Positions 10,836-22,012 of a stretch of 64,000 nucleotides of DNA are shown here, one piece after another. The number at the start of each line of letters is the position of its first letter. The first letter of the stretch is position 1. The notes beneath the pieces are model-generated. The model was not told the origin of the DNA, did not search any database, and was given only the letters and a program-made list of their open reading frames with translations. The position numbers and the translations under genes were made by a program. The stretch is taken from NCBI RefSeq assembly GCF_004379255.2, contig NC_056034.1, positions 39,600,887-39,664,886 on the forward strand. The letters are read 5' to 3'. The stretch comes from Salvia splendens. Its lineage: Eukaryota; Streptophyta; Magnoliopsida; Lamiales; Lamiaceae.

Positions 10836-10904
10836 TAAGCTCAATTCTCTTTCCAAAATGTGTTCCAGCCGCCGGAATATCCATTTCCGAGTCGTGCCTT
10901 AGCT

Positions 10905-10916
10905 ATTTAAATAGTT
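10905..10916 (-). promoter_or_regulatory. Possible TATA box of the split small frame
   Basis: CTATTTAAATAG is palindromic and lies 20-30 bases upstream of the minus-strand ATG at 10,884. Confidence 0.3.
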
Positions 10917-11993
10917 AGGGCTTGAAAAATAGACCTAGACACATTTCGCCCGATCAGGCATTTTTGGCTCAAAAATTGTCCGACCCATGCGTTTTTCTGA
11001 CTCGCGGCACGCCCAAATCGGTCGGTTGAGCTTTTCTAGTTCTAAAACACTCGGGTCGCGCGGTTTTTGCTGCAATGCACAGTCTTCGTAAAACAGTCAT
11101 ATTTTCCATATTTTCTTCTGACCTTTTTATCTTTTTTGCTCTCTCTTAGAGCTCGGTAATTTGTTCAATAATATATCGAAATGAGTACGTTTTTCACCTA
11201 AAAGAGTATGTTAAAATTAATGCAATAAAGGACTACAATTTGATTCATATCACACGTTGGGATGCACAAAAGTATTTTTTTTACTTACAAGATAATTATT
11301 CAATAATCCATTTACGTGATATTTATAAATACTTTAAAGGTGCGTTAAATCCTTTTGTTCTTTATTAGAAATTCTAAATGTTTTTTTCAAATCCTTTTAG
11401 TTATAAGTTACTTTAGCAATATAAATTTATGGATTTTATTATTAAAAATATAATATATATTCTATAAAAAAATATTAAAATAAAAAAGTGTGTGCTGTGG
11501 CTTAGTAAAAATTTACTTCTTTTCTATACTATTATTATCTTATATAGTAAAAACACTTTAAATTCAACCATAAAAAATGTGTTAAAATAAAAATGACTAG
11601 CAAAACCACAGAATTTGATCCATGGGATTTAAGGGGTCTTTACTACATAAATAAATAAAATATTCCATAAAAAAAGAAAAAAAATATTAATGAAGCAACA
11701 CATTTTTTTTTCTTGTAGTAATATTTTTCATGGAACAACTTTTATATTGTCAATAAAAAAATCTATAAATTTAATTATTAAAATAACTAACTAAAAGGAT
11801 TAGCAAAAAAACATTTTAATATACGGAGGAAAAGATAACAAAAGAAATCCTAATAAAGAATAAAATTCAATAGTACGCATCTTCACGTATGTAAAATCAA
11901 AATGTTTGTATGAATTAAAGAAAATTTGCATGGGTTGTGGTGGGGAATTAAATGCATAGTAGTGAATCAAATGGACTAAAGGAATAGCATAAT
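10917..11993. other. Intergenic, partly retroelement-like
   Basis: 10,920-11,130 is GC-richer, with repeated CGCCCGATC and CACTCGGGTCGCGCGG phrases like those of degraded LTR sequence. The rest is AT-rich with no gene. Confidence 0.4.
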
Positions 11994-12545
11994 AGCATCT
12001 CCAACGAGGAGTATATTATCTATTTACCTTTTCAAATATACCATTTCAAAAAATAACACACTCCAAAGGAAAAAAATATATAAAAAGGTAAATCATTTTT
12101 TAATAATAAAATAATAATACAAAATGCATTAAAAACACATTTTCAAATACCTTCCCCTTGGAGAATGATTTTTCATGAAAAAAAGGCAAATATGGTAGTT
12201 ATAAGATTTTACCTCTCCATTGATGGAGAGGTAAGCATCTCTAACAAGGAAAGGTAAATGAAAGAGGTATATCATGTATTTACCTTCTCAAAAAATGAAA
12301 TATACCCTTTCAAAAAGTAGCACATTCCAAAGGAAAAAGGTATATAGAAAGGTAAATGATTTTTTAAAAATAAAATAATACTACAAAATGCATTAAAAAA
12401 TATAAAGTATAATACCTTCTCAAATACCTTCTGCCTTGGAGAATGATTTTTCATAAAAAGAAGACAAATATGGTAGTTATATGGAGAGGTAAAGATACAT
12501 CTTCAAAATGGAAAAAGATATAATACTTTCTCAAATGAGTGATGC
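11994..12545. repeat. Repeat cluster of AGCATCTCCAA / GGTAAAT units
   Basis: At least two successive copies (from about 11,994 and 12,235) share AGCATCTC-AAC-AGGA, long AAAGGTAAAT and CTTTTTCATGAAAAA blocks and ATGGTAGTTATA. The same family recurs at 13,867-14,380. The copies are non-coding and probably a MITE family with nested or tandem insertions. Confidence 0.6.
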
Positions 12546-13864
12546 TAAATGGTCATAATATGGCTGGACATTAAACTTAAAAAAATAGTAAAAAATAGTA
12601 CATTAAATGCTAATTTACTTGAAATTAGTTCATCTTAAAAGTATCAATATTTCTGAGACTAATATACCTTTGTGCACAAATAACAAACTAAGTCATTAAA
12701 TATCTTGGAAAATTGAACTTTGAATACTACATGTAAATCCTTTTCGTTTCTTTTATGTTTACTTTCTTCTTCTATTTATTTTATACTTCTATTTATTATT
12801 TTAATTGCTTTGTATGTATAGTTACTTTTCAAGTCAGTATACGTTTCTTTTATGTTTGCTTACTTTTCGATTTTTCTTTTTTTACAGTTATTTGTTTTCT
12901 AGTATATATTATTATTTTAATTGTTTAATATGTATAAATTACTTTTGAAATCAGAATATAAATATCTTCATGATACTAAAGTTTTATAAATATTTAAAGT
13001 ATACTACTATACTTAACATTAACATTTAAATAACTTATAAATAAAATAGATGTAAATATTAAACTGTACAATTATTTTTAGGTAGATATTTTCAATATTA
13101 AAAGTATATATAGAAAAACATAGTATTATTCTTAATTAAAATATAAAATTTATGGTGGAGATAAATAGGTCAAAACATAAGCAATTGGACCTTATATAAG
13201 TACCTTTTTGCTAGTGCGCACTCTCACTCTAGTTGGACAACTTTTAAGACATTCGGAAATCAAATTCTTAAACACAAAAAACAAAACAAATATATAAATT
13301 TTTGTTTAAAAAAATATTATTAAAAATAAATAAACTATACCAAATAAGTTGTTACTATGTGAGGTATTACATTTATAAATATTAGTAGTATAAAGTATGA
13401 TACTATAGACTCCTTCAAAGCAATGAATCTTTATTGTAGTGTAAACAAAAGTAATTTAAAACTACAATATTATATCAATCGAATTTCTATTTTTTAAATT
13501 GAATCTCCAATATATTTTCCGGATTCAAATTCTGTTAAAGGGTCGGTGAAATAAGAAGGCAAAATTACAATATGACATAATGTGAAAAATAATATTTTAT
13601 AGTTCAATTGTACATAAAAATATAATGATCATTTAGCATAATAATTTATATTCATAGCATAAGTTGTTTTATGTACGAGTCTCAGTTGATATTGAAATTT
13701 GAAGTAAAAAAATTGAGAAAAGGGTAATTAAGTAAAATTATCTTAGCACTAACTATTACTATTAATTTATTGCATTGACTTTTATAATTATTTACAAAAA
13801 TGTCATTGTGTGGTTGGCCACATTATGGCTGCATAGCATTATTCTTCTCAAATATCTCTCCCCT
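12546..13864. other. AT-rich intergenic, no gene seen
   Basis: Very AT-rich, no supported frame on either strand. Confidence 0.5.
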
Positions 13865-13866
13865 TA

Positions 13867-14380
13867 GAGCATCTCCAAAGGAAATGGTAAATGAAGAGGT
13901 AAAAAGAAATAACTATCATATTTATCTTTTTCCATAAAATTTCATGCTCCAATGGAAATGGTATTTGAGAAGGTATCTAACCTCTTCTTGATAGAAAAGA
14001 TAAAAATTTAGTTATTTTTGTTTGGATTTTAATTTACCTTCTTTCCTTGGAGTCCTTTACTTTTTAAGAATGTATATTAACCTTTTTGAGAAGGTAAATG
14101 AGAAATATATCTTCTCAATATACCTTTTCCCCTTGAAGATGCTCTTAAAAAATGATTTTTCATGCAAAAAAGGTAAATATGGTAGTTATCCAAATTTACC
14201 TCTCCATTTATCTCTCCCCTTGGAGATGATATAACGATATCTCTTCAAATGGAAAAATGTATAATACCTCCTCATATACATCTCTTCTTGGAAAATGATT
14301 TTTCATGAAAAAAAAAGTAAATATAATAGTTATATGACTTTACCACTTCATTTACCCATCTCCAAGGAGTGGAGATGCTC
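13867..14380. mobile_element. MITE with GAGCATCTCCA termini, 514 bp
   Basis: GAGCATCTCCA at 13,867 is mirrored by TGGAGATGCTC ending at 14,380. The flanks are TTA on the left and TAA on the right, so a TA duplication or an imperfect TWA one. The interior repeats AGGTAAAT and TTTTTCATG-AAAAA units, as in the 11,994-12,545 cluster, suggesting nested copies. No coding capacity. Confidence 0.6.
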
Positions 14381-14750
14381 TAATAAATGTTTGTTGCCGT
14401 TTAATGAATTGGCACACAGCATGGGGTGGAATGGTTTTCACCACTGTAGAGGATCTTCCCATTCAATTTCACAGTTGCTAAACAAAACACATTTTGTTTT
14501 GTTCTTGCAATTAATTGTGTCATTATGATTTTGGTAAGAGTCACTCACTACCAATTGAACGGTTATTAATGCAAGTGGAAAAGGATGAAAATATTGAATT
14601 TTTTTAACCATATCATAATGGCCACTATAACCAAAACCAGATTGCATTAAACAACAGAAGACTAATTTCTTCGAGTGTTCCTTTTACAATCAATGAATTA
14701 AATAATAGTAATTAATTAACCAAACAAAAATACCTAGAAAGTTTCCACAA
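14381..14750. other. Upstream region of the PIN gene
   Basis: No further gene seen. It presumably holds the promoter of the PIN-type carrier. Confidence 0.5.
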
Positions 14751-14751
14751 C

Positions 14752-14758
14752 TATAAAT
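14752..14758 (+). promoter_or_regulatory. TATA box of the PIN-type gene
   Basis: TATAAAT lies 60 bases upstream of the ATG at 14,818. A GA microsatellite (AGAGAGAGA) sits between them in the likely 5'UTR. Confidence 0.5.
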
Positions 14759-14817
14759 TCAGCCGCTTTCCTTTTCACCTTCATCAACATTAAAAGAGAG
14801 AGAGAGATATTTATGCA

Positions 14818-16318
14818 ATGATCGAATTAGGTAATATATACAAAGTGGTGGTGGCGATGACGCCGCTTTACGTGGCGTTGGTGCTAGGCTACTCCTCCGT
14901 GAGGTGGTGGCGGATGTTCAAGCCCGACCAATGCGACGCCATCAACCGCTTCAATTGCTACTTCATCATCCCCTTCTTCACCTTCCAGTTCACCTCCGGC
15001 GTCGACCCCTACGCCATGAACTTCCGCTTCCTCGCCGGAGACGTCGTCGCCAAAGCCATCGCCGCCACCGCATTAGCTCTCTGGGCAAAATTCGCCAAAA
15101 AGAGCAGCTTCGCTTGGGTCATAACCTCCTTCAATCTTTCCAGCTTCAACAACACGCTCGTCGTCGGGGTTCCGTTGCTCAAGGCCATGTACGGCGCCGC
15201 CGGCGAGGATCTGGTGGTGCAGTCATCGGTCATCCAGTCTCTTGTTTGGTTCCCAATCCTCTTATTCATGCTCGAGTTCTGGCGAGCCAGCTCCTGCTCC
15301 TCCAACGATGTTGTGGAAGAGGAAAAGCCGCAGCCGATTTCTATGGATGCTGATGGTTCAAATAATGCGATTGTCGTGGTTGTTGATGGCGGAGCCGCTG
15401 TGGCGCCGTTGAATTTGAGATCAACGATGAAGCAAGTTGGCGCGAAGCTCGGAAAGAATCCGAATTGTTATGCGTGTGCGCTTGGTTTCATTTGGGCTCT
15501 GCTGGCAAAAAGGTAATTCATTAAAGTACTAATTCTACTCCCTTCGTCTACTATGTATAATAAAATGAATCATGACTCTTAATCGCAGATGGACTAAAAT
15601 GACTTACCGGGACAACTTATAGTGGTCTCAGGAAAATATTTACTATGTTTTGTTTGTGTAAAAAATGTGGTGTTAACTTTTAGGTGGGATTTTGAAATGC
15701 CAAGCATAATGGAGGGATCAATTTTGATTATGGGCAAGGCAGGAAGTGGGGTGGCCATGTTCAGCATGGGTAAGTGGTCTAATTTTAGGAAGGAGAGATA
15801 TAAATTTTAATAAATAGAAATGGAGAATTATAGTTATTTGATTAAAATGCAATCAGGGCTGTTCATGGCGTTGCAAGAGAAGGTAATAGCTTGTGGTGTG
15901 CGGCTTACGATTTATAGTATGGTTTTGAGGTTTGTGGGTGGCCCACTTTGCACTTCTGTTGGATCTATTGCTTTAGGCCTGCGCTCCAATACTCTGCGTA
16001 TTGCTATTGTTCAGGTAATTATATGATTTTATTAATTACCAAAGGGTATTAATTATTTTACTAATTACATTTGCTAATTCAGGCAGCTTTACCACAAGCT
16101 ATCGCCTCCTTCGTCTTTGCAAAAGAGTATGGACTGCATGCTAACGTACTCAGCACTGCGTAACTCCTTTTTTACCCCTAAACACATCATAATAACTTCT
16201 TTGCTAGTCATGTAAATCTAATTTGGATGCTCTTCAATTTTTCAGGGTCATTTTTGGCACTATCGCATCTCTTCCTCTATTGATCATGTACTACGCCATT
16301 TTAGATATGCTCCGTTGA
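14818..16318 (+). CDS. Short PIN-type auxin efflux carrier (PIN5/PIN8 class)
   Basis: Five exons join in frame: 14818-15512, 15684-15769, 15857-16014, 16083-16159, 16246-16318, giving 362 residues. The N-terminal block has about five membrane helices with family signatures (YVALVLGYSSVRWW, INRFNCYFIIPFFTF, FNLSSFNNTLVVGVPLL, QSSVIQSLVWFPILLFMLEF). The central hydrophilic loop is only about 55 residues (residues 160-215). The C-terminal block has the remaining helices, including NPNCYACALGFIWALL and MFSMGLFMALQEKVIACG. Long PINs have loops of 300 or more residues, so this is the short class, which in Arabidopsis sits in the endoplasmic reticulum and moves indole-3-acetic acid between cytosol and ER. 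The lengths of AtPIN5 and AtPIN8 are similar. No defect is seen. It converges with the P450 at 16,879. Confidence 0.92.
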
Positions 16319-16878
16319 TGATTCCAAAGCAAGTTGAAGAATTCTCACCCAACAAACTTGAAATTAACTTATAATTATTCCAGTGGTATCGTAATTTCAT
16401 TTAATTATTGGATGTACACTAATGAGTCCTTTTGTATCGTGTGATTAACTTTATCGATCATAGCTACAAAAATGATCTATATATATATATATTACTTTTA
16501 GAACAATATAAAGAAAATTCCATCGAATTCTATCAACGCATTTAGCAAGCACCTACGTGCTTGCTAAGTTGTTTCAAATTTTCTCACTGTTTTTTTGCAC
16601 CAAAACTTATCGAGCACTAGCCTTTGTGCTAGGAAAATGCTCGCTAATTATGACAATGACTGAGCACTGATCTGTTCGGTAACCTCTCGATATCTTTTCG
16701 ACGTTTTTGTGCCATAAAGACCGAGCACTTTAACTCGGTGCTCAAAAATGCTAGCTAAGAATTCTAGTTTGAGTAGGTGCACGTTTAATCCGTATGTACA
16801 CACACAAAACATTGTCATATTATATTTATTTAGGCCAAGTAAAAAAGGCAACAAACTAAAACAGAAATTCCCAATGGG
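16319..16878. other. Convergent 3' intergenic with inverted repeats
   Basis: Between the PIN and P450 stop codons. A perfect hairpin with 11-bp arms (TTAGCAAGCAC, 4-bp loop) lies at 16,542-16,567, followed by several GAGCAC/GTGCTC words to 16,745. No gene seen. Confidence 0.5.
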
Positions 16879-18640
16879 TCAAACATGTGATATGGGTTGC
16901 AAGTAAAGTGGATTTTTCTTATGTAGAACGAATCCTGCGGATGCCTTAGTGTCAATCTCTTGTTTTTGTGGAGTTTCCCAATCAAAAAAGTAGAGAAGGT
17001 TGGCCAGCGCCACTTCCATGTTGGCCACTGCTAGAGACGCTCCCACACACGCTCTTCTTCCAGATCCAAATGGTATGAATCCGAATTCTTGCCCTCTAAA
17101 ATCAATGCTCGTGTTCAAGAACCGTTCAGGCATGAACTCATTTGCATTTTCCCAGTATTCGGGATCTCTACCAATGGCCCATATGTTCACCCACACAAAC
17201 GTATTTTCTCGAATCTCGTAGCCATCTATGATGCACGCCTTTATCGTCTCCTTTGGTACCAGTGGTACGGGTGGGTACAATCTCAGAGTCTCTTTCACCA
17301 CTGCCTTTAGATAGGGCATGTTTCCAATATCATCTTCATCTACTAACCTTTTGTCTCTCACTACGCTTCTAATCTCTTCTTGCACTTTTTTCATTGCATT
17401 CGGATTCTTTATTAGAGCTGTCATTGCCCAGGTTAGTGATGCTCCAGTTGTCTCCGTTCCACCAATTAATACATCCTACAAAATAGCATTCATGTTAAAT
17501 ACGAAATACTCTCTATGTCTTCAAAAATAGTCTTATTTTATCATTTTAGTTTGTTTTATAAAATTAGTCAATTTTCTATTTTTGGAAATATTTTAATCAC
17601 ACATTACATTGCTAATAAGGTGAGTCACACTATCTATTAACACTATTTCGATATCTTTTTTATTTCTCTCCTCATACTTTACCAGTTTCACATTAAAACT
17701 TGTGTTATCCCAAAAAGACCTTATTTTTAGAGGACGGTGGAAATAATAAAGAAATTAAAAGTTGTTAATTACCATGAGTATTGCCTTGACATGGTTCCAA
17801 TCAATCTGAACCTCAGAGGAATGGTCTACCCTAAGCTGAATGAGGCGATGAAGAATGTCATTGGTCATCGAATCCGGTCTATTTGGATGAAGATGCTCAT
17901 CGATGAGTTGTTGATAAAACGAATCCATCTCCTCAAAAATCTTGTCCACTCTTTTTGTGGAGCCGAGGAGTTTATTGATGAAACCAAACAGTACACAATC
18001 AGCCAAAAACGTTTCAGCTACGACCCTCCAAAATCGACCAAAAAGCCTCTCCAACTTTGTCCACGACCGTGAATCCAATTTCTTCCCAAACGCAACACGA
18101 CACAGAACGTTACAGTTGAAGGACGACATAATCTCCCCTAGATTGATGGCCTCACTCGAGTCGGCCTTGCTCGAAACCCTAGAAATCATTGTAGAAATTT
18201 CATCGTGACGAATGGGGCGATAGGAGCGTAGTTTGTGGGGAGTGAAGAGGTGGTGAACCACCATTTTCCTCATCTTCCTCCAATAATCGGAGTAGAATGA
18301 GGTGGCTATGTCGCTGTGGTCGTACGTTAGTCTCAGCGAAGCAGAGGTGTACGGGCGCCCTGCGAAGGTCACGTCGTTGTGTTTGAGAGCCTTCTTCGCT
18401 GCATCGGCCGACGAGATCACGACGACTGGCAATCGACATAATTTCAGGTAGATGAGAGGGCCGTATTTGTATGATAGTTCTGTGAGCCAGATATGGGGCT
18501 TTGAGATGTTGATTTGATGAATGTTGCCAATGAGGGGAAGCCCTTTTGGCCCGGGGGGACCGACGAGGGGTTTGTCGGAGGTTTTTGTGGAGGAAAATGA
18601 TGAGAACAGCAAGAGATGAGACGAGAAGAAGCATATCCAT
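16879..18640 (-). pseudogene. CYP71-clan cytochrome P450 with N-terminal frameshift
   Basis: Exon 1 (18640-17773) and exon 2 (17475-16879) flank a phase-0 intron at the usual CYP71 position. The ATG at 18,640 gives a membrane anchor (MDMLLLVSSLAVLIIFLHKN), but the proline hinge (KPLVGPPGPKGLPLIGNI) and all the rest are in another frame. That catalytic frame has no ATG near its start, only a TTG at 18,612. The shift lies between about 18,565 and 18,590. Downstream everything is intact: I-helix GGTETT, ExxR in KETLRLYPP, PERF, and the heme loop FGSGRRACVGASLAV. By look it is nearest CYP71/CYP83-type enzymes, ER-bound monooxygenases of specialised metabolism. It is either a young pseudogene or an assembly indel. 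Its substrate cannot be told. Confidence 0.85.
17512..17743. mobile_element. Degenerate Stowaway-like MITE in the P450 intron
   Basis: The left part (CTCTCTATGTCTTCAAAAAT) and right part (TTTTTAGAGGACGGTGG) are imperfect inverted copies of the CTCCCTCCGTCC terminus. The element fills most of the 297-bp intron. Confidence 0.45.
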
Positions 18641-18691
18641 ATTGGAAAGTGGAATGGGATGGGATGGTTAACTTGATGGTTTTGAAATCCC

Positions 18692-18701
18692 TATATATAT
18701 A
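18692..18701 (-). promoter_or_regulatory. TATA box of the P450
   Basis: TATATATAG on the minus strand, about 50 bases upstream of the ATG at 18,640. The promoter looks intact despite the coding frameshift. Confidence 0.5.
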
Positions 18702-18729
18702 GACTACGCATTGCTTCATGTGTCTCAAT

Positions 18730-19027
18730 AAATATAACTAACAATTCCTTTTTTTTTACTACAATCTATTCTAATGAAGATATAAAATTCTTTTTTATAA
18801 ATAAAAATACTGATATTATTTTTATAGTTACAACTATGACTCCAACTCATTCTCCACGCTATCAATACTTCAATCATTTTTTTTTCGACATCTCTCATAA
18901 TTTACCAATTTCGCATTAAAATTCGTGTCGTCTCCAAAGTCGCTATTTTTATGAGACGGAGAGAGTATTATATCAATAATTATTAATATTAAATATAAAG
19001 TTGAAGGTTTTTTTTTGTTTATTTATA
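18730..19027. other. Intergenic with MITE debris
   Basis: A right-hand Stowaway-like end, GAGACGGAGAGAG, lies at about 18,953-18,966. No gene seen. Confidence 0.4.
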
Positions 19028-19393
19028 TTCCCTCCATCTAAAAATTATAACTATTTCCTTTTTAGTTCGTCCTTGAAAAGTACTCCCTCTGTCCCATTAG
19101 AAATGAAACGTTTTTCTTTTTGGTTTGTCATATTAAAAATGAAACGTTTCTAAAAATGGAAACAACACTCTCTCTACCTTTTCCCATTTCTTACTTTACT
19201 CTTTCTTCATTAACTCACAAAACAACATTACATAAAATCATGTGCCGAAAATCAAATGTTTCATTTTTAATGGGACGGAGGGAGTATGGACTTTCTAATT
19301 TTGGAAACTCATTTATCTCTAAAGAGGTGGGACCAGTTATGGAATAAAACTCGTGTTGAACCAAATGTTCTTACTTTTCAGAGACAGATGAAG
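19028..19393. mobile_element. Outer Stowaway-like MITE, split by an inner one
   Basis: Left end TTCCCTCCATCT at 19,028 and right end GACAGATGAAG at 19,393 are inverted counterparts. The body (AACTATTTCCTTTTTAGTT... then TGGACTTTCTAATTTTGG) is interrupted at 19,083-19,284 by a second MITE. Confidence 0.6.
19083..19284. mobile_element. Inner Stowaway MITE, 202 bp, TA TSD
   Basis: CTCCCTCTGTCCC at the left mirrors GGGACGGAGGGAG at the right, flanked by TA at 19,081-19,082 and 19,285-19,286, the Tc1/mariner-type target duplication. Internal ATGAAACGTTT words recur in a related element near 53,411-53,595. Confidence 0.85.
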
Positions 19394-19559
19394 TATTTGT
19401 TATATAAAAAAATAGTCAATGAAAATGTCAAATTAGATGTTAAATAGACAAATCAATAGACAATAGCTATATCTAGGTCCAATCCATCGGACCAGCCATC
19501 GGGTTCTAGATCAGCCCTATTCAGATTTTGGGTTAATATAATTGTAATTTTTTCAGGAA

Positions 19560-19767
19560 ATATCAAACTCTAATCTTCCAAATTTAAGAAGTTATTCATG
19601 TTACTGATTGCACTAACATCCCTATATATTAAACTCTAATCTTCCAAATTTAAGAAGTTATTCATGTTACTGATTGCACTAACATCCCTAACATCCCTAT
19701 ATATTAATAAACCAAAATTAAACTCTAATCTTCCAAATTTAAGAAGTTATTCATGTTACTGATTGCA
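19560..19767 (+). repeat. Three tandem copies of a 64-89 bp unit
   Basis: The phrase AAACTCTAATCTTCCAAATT, continuing through TTATTCATGTTACTGATTGCAC, occurs three times starting near 19,566, 19,630 and 19,719. Copies one and two continue with TAACATCCCTATATATT. The third is interrupted at about 19,768 and its missing tail reappears at 20,323-20,362. Confidence 0.75.
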
Positions 19768-20322
19768 CAAGCTCAATCGTCCGCCCTTGCGACGCGGCGT
19801 GTTTCTATTGGCCGTTGGCATTTTCTTTTTTTCTTTTTTTTTTAAAACTGAAAATAATACTAAAAATTTAAAAAATATATTTCCGGATTCCCAAAAATAT
19901 AGCCGTTTTATTACTGCTTTTTTTTAATTTTTTTTGAAATTTTTTTAAAAAAATTTAATCCCTAAACCATCTATAAATACATACATTCATCATCCATTTG
20001 GACGAAATTCGGTCGCTTATGAATTTAATTATGTAATTTTTAATTTTTAGGATTTTAATTATGTAATTTTTATTTTTTAGGATTTTAATTATGTAATTTT
20101 TATTTTATTTGTAATTTGTAATATTATTCCGGATATTTTTAATGCATTTTAATTTTGTGAAAATGTTTTTATTCAAATTGAATAATAGAATGGTGGAGCC
20201 CTTGTGCTCGTCCTTGCGGAAGAGCACAACTGTGGGTGTTGTGCTCTTGCCTAAGAGCAGAAAGAAAAAGTGGGGCCGGGCCCACAACCGTGCTTGTTGG
20301 CGAGTGCACAGTTGTGGATGCC
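19768..20322. mobile_element. Harbinger-like MITE inside the tandem repeat
   Basis: The insert begins in the third repeat copy after GATTGCAC and ends with GTTGTGGATGCCC before TAACATC, so the repeat unit resumes at the far side. The right end, read inverted, GGGCATCCACAAC, matches the Harbinger terminus at 8,826. The left terminus is degenerate. The interior contains GC-rich inverted GAGCACAAC/GTTGTGCTC words at 20,205-20,250. Confidence 0.6.
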
Positions 20323-20362
20323 CTAACATCTCTAACATCCCTATATATTAATAAACCAAAAC

Positions 20363-22012
20363 TTATCGCAAACAATAACTCTACAGTTGTTTGACCAAAG
20401 AATTCACGTTCTCTGTATAGTGTCGTTGAAATAAATTGAACACCATATACAAAATTCAGTCTAAGCTGGTAGGTCGGCTCAAGTTAGTATCACGAACAAC
20501 CTAAGTTACGTTTTCATTAAAGAAGTGGTGTGTCACTGAGATAGGTGCACTTTTTTATAGTCTTGTCATTTGTTGGAATAGAAAAAGAGCAAAATGGAAA
20601 CATAGGATCCCAATTATCCATACTAAATTAAACTCATTTTCCAATAAATATATCAAATAATAATTCTACTCTAGTAATTTACATTAAAGTATAAACCTAA
20701 AGAGTATTCCCTCTTTACTTATTTTATACACATTTGCAAATATAATTATATATATTTATCTAAATTGCATATTAATCTCACAATACTTTTTTACCAATAA
20801 TTTCTTATAAAAAAACTATAATAAGATTTTACTGTAAAAAATTCACATATTAAATATATTATTTTAGGTGGTTGCAATTAGATAAATGGGATGATCGTGG
20901 GCTGATCGACCATACGTCCATGTAGTTAAATTAGGCTACTTGACCAAACCAATATAATTACAATGAATAATTAGATTATTGAATACTATTAGTATTTATT
21001 GATGGTGAGACATTTAGAAGGGGGCCGGCCGGGGAAATATAAACAAAGATGGTGTTTAAATAGACTTATTAATTTTTCTGGTGGATCACATGTGTGGGGA
21101 TGGGGGTGCATTATCATTCATCAATATGCTTATATTTGAAAACAAATCAAAGAGAAAAACTAAAACGTACTATGTAAAATAATGTGAAAAAGAGAAGCCA
21201 TCTGGATTGATAAATCTATTTAGAGCCCATTTAGAAAGGCCAATTAAATTAAAAAAATTGCTAGGGTTATTTTACCCTAATTTGCACATGCTCGGCTTCA
21301 AAGCACTTCAACCTTTCTCTATTTCTGTTTTGTTTTGTTCAAAATCAATTTGCGAGATTGGGGACGAATAATACTATTTATGTCATGACTGTAGATATAT
21401 ATACTTGTTCATGATGTGTTAAAAAAGAAAGAAAGAAAGAATCCTCTTATGTAATAGACTTGATCCACTAAAGTCCCGAGTAATGGTGTATGATCATTAA
21501 ATTTTTAGTACTTTTATCAGAAAGAAAGTCTTTCAAAGATTGTATATAAATTTATATACAAAAATAGTTACCTTTCCTAAATTCTTCTTCGGGGCCTCGG
21601 GCAAATGTTATGCTGCACACTTGCACTTAGAGGTGCCCACAGTTCGTTAACCGGTGGTTACGGTTCGGAACTGTCAGCTCCGGTTTTAGAAAGTTGCACT
21701 CCCTTCTTCTGCTCATTTTCAAAGCACAACAAAAAGGGCTTGAATGCAATTTTACAAAAGAATTATGTTTGTGAATAATAGAGGCTTTTTTGACTTTAAC
21801 TATTTTTTTTTCAAAACGAGTGCAGAAAATAAAATGTCTTTATTAAAGCGGAATGAAGAGAACTACTGTATAGTTCAAAGTTGCAAAAATGTACAAGTAT
21901 ATTGCATTTGAATTTGGCACGTGACTGGCACTGCTAAATACATGAAATCATATGTACATTTGCCTTGTGTCATTTGATAAGTGCCGAATCCAACAAAAAT
22001 AACTGCTTTTCT
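20363..22012. other. Intergenic, no gene seen
   Basis: AT-rich. A short piece at 21,630-21,690 (GTGCCCACAGTTCG, TTAACCGGTGGTTACGGTTCGG) resembles the CGGTTC-rich element at the window start. A GAAA microsatellite lies near 21,425-21,440. Confidence 0.5.

Larger units (their letters stand above)
8710..10884 (-). pseudogene. Small single-pass membrane protein frame split by a Harbinger insertion
   Basis: On the minus strand an ATG at 10,884 opens about 16 codons (MDIPAAGTHFGK...) that run up to the transposon at 10,835. The other half, 8825-8710, is open, rich in Ser/Lys, and ends in a hydrophobic helix (LFTMISLAYLVVIVTIMGG) before a TAG. Counting the TAA target duplication once, the two halves are in one frame of about 53 codons. 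A TATTTAAATAG box lies about 25 bases upstream of the ATG. I recognise no family. The frame could be a chance reading, but the seamless frame, the C-terminal helix and the upstream TATA-like box favour a real small gene disrupted here. Confidence 0.4.

Noticed and set aside
14904..15353. 149-residue Arg-rich plus-strand frame
   Set aside because: Shifted-frame reading of PIN exon 1.
18200..18640. 146-residue minus-strand frame starting at the P450 ATG as a separate gene
   Set aside because: Only its first about 22 residues (the anchor) are P450-like; the rest is the catalytic sequence in the wrong frame.
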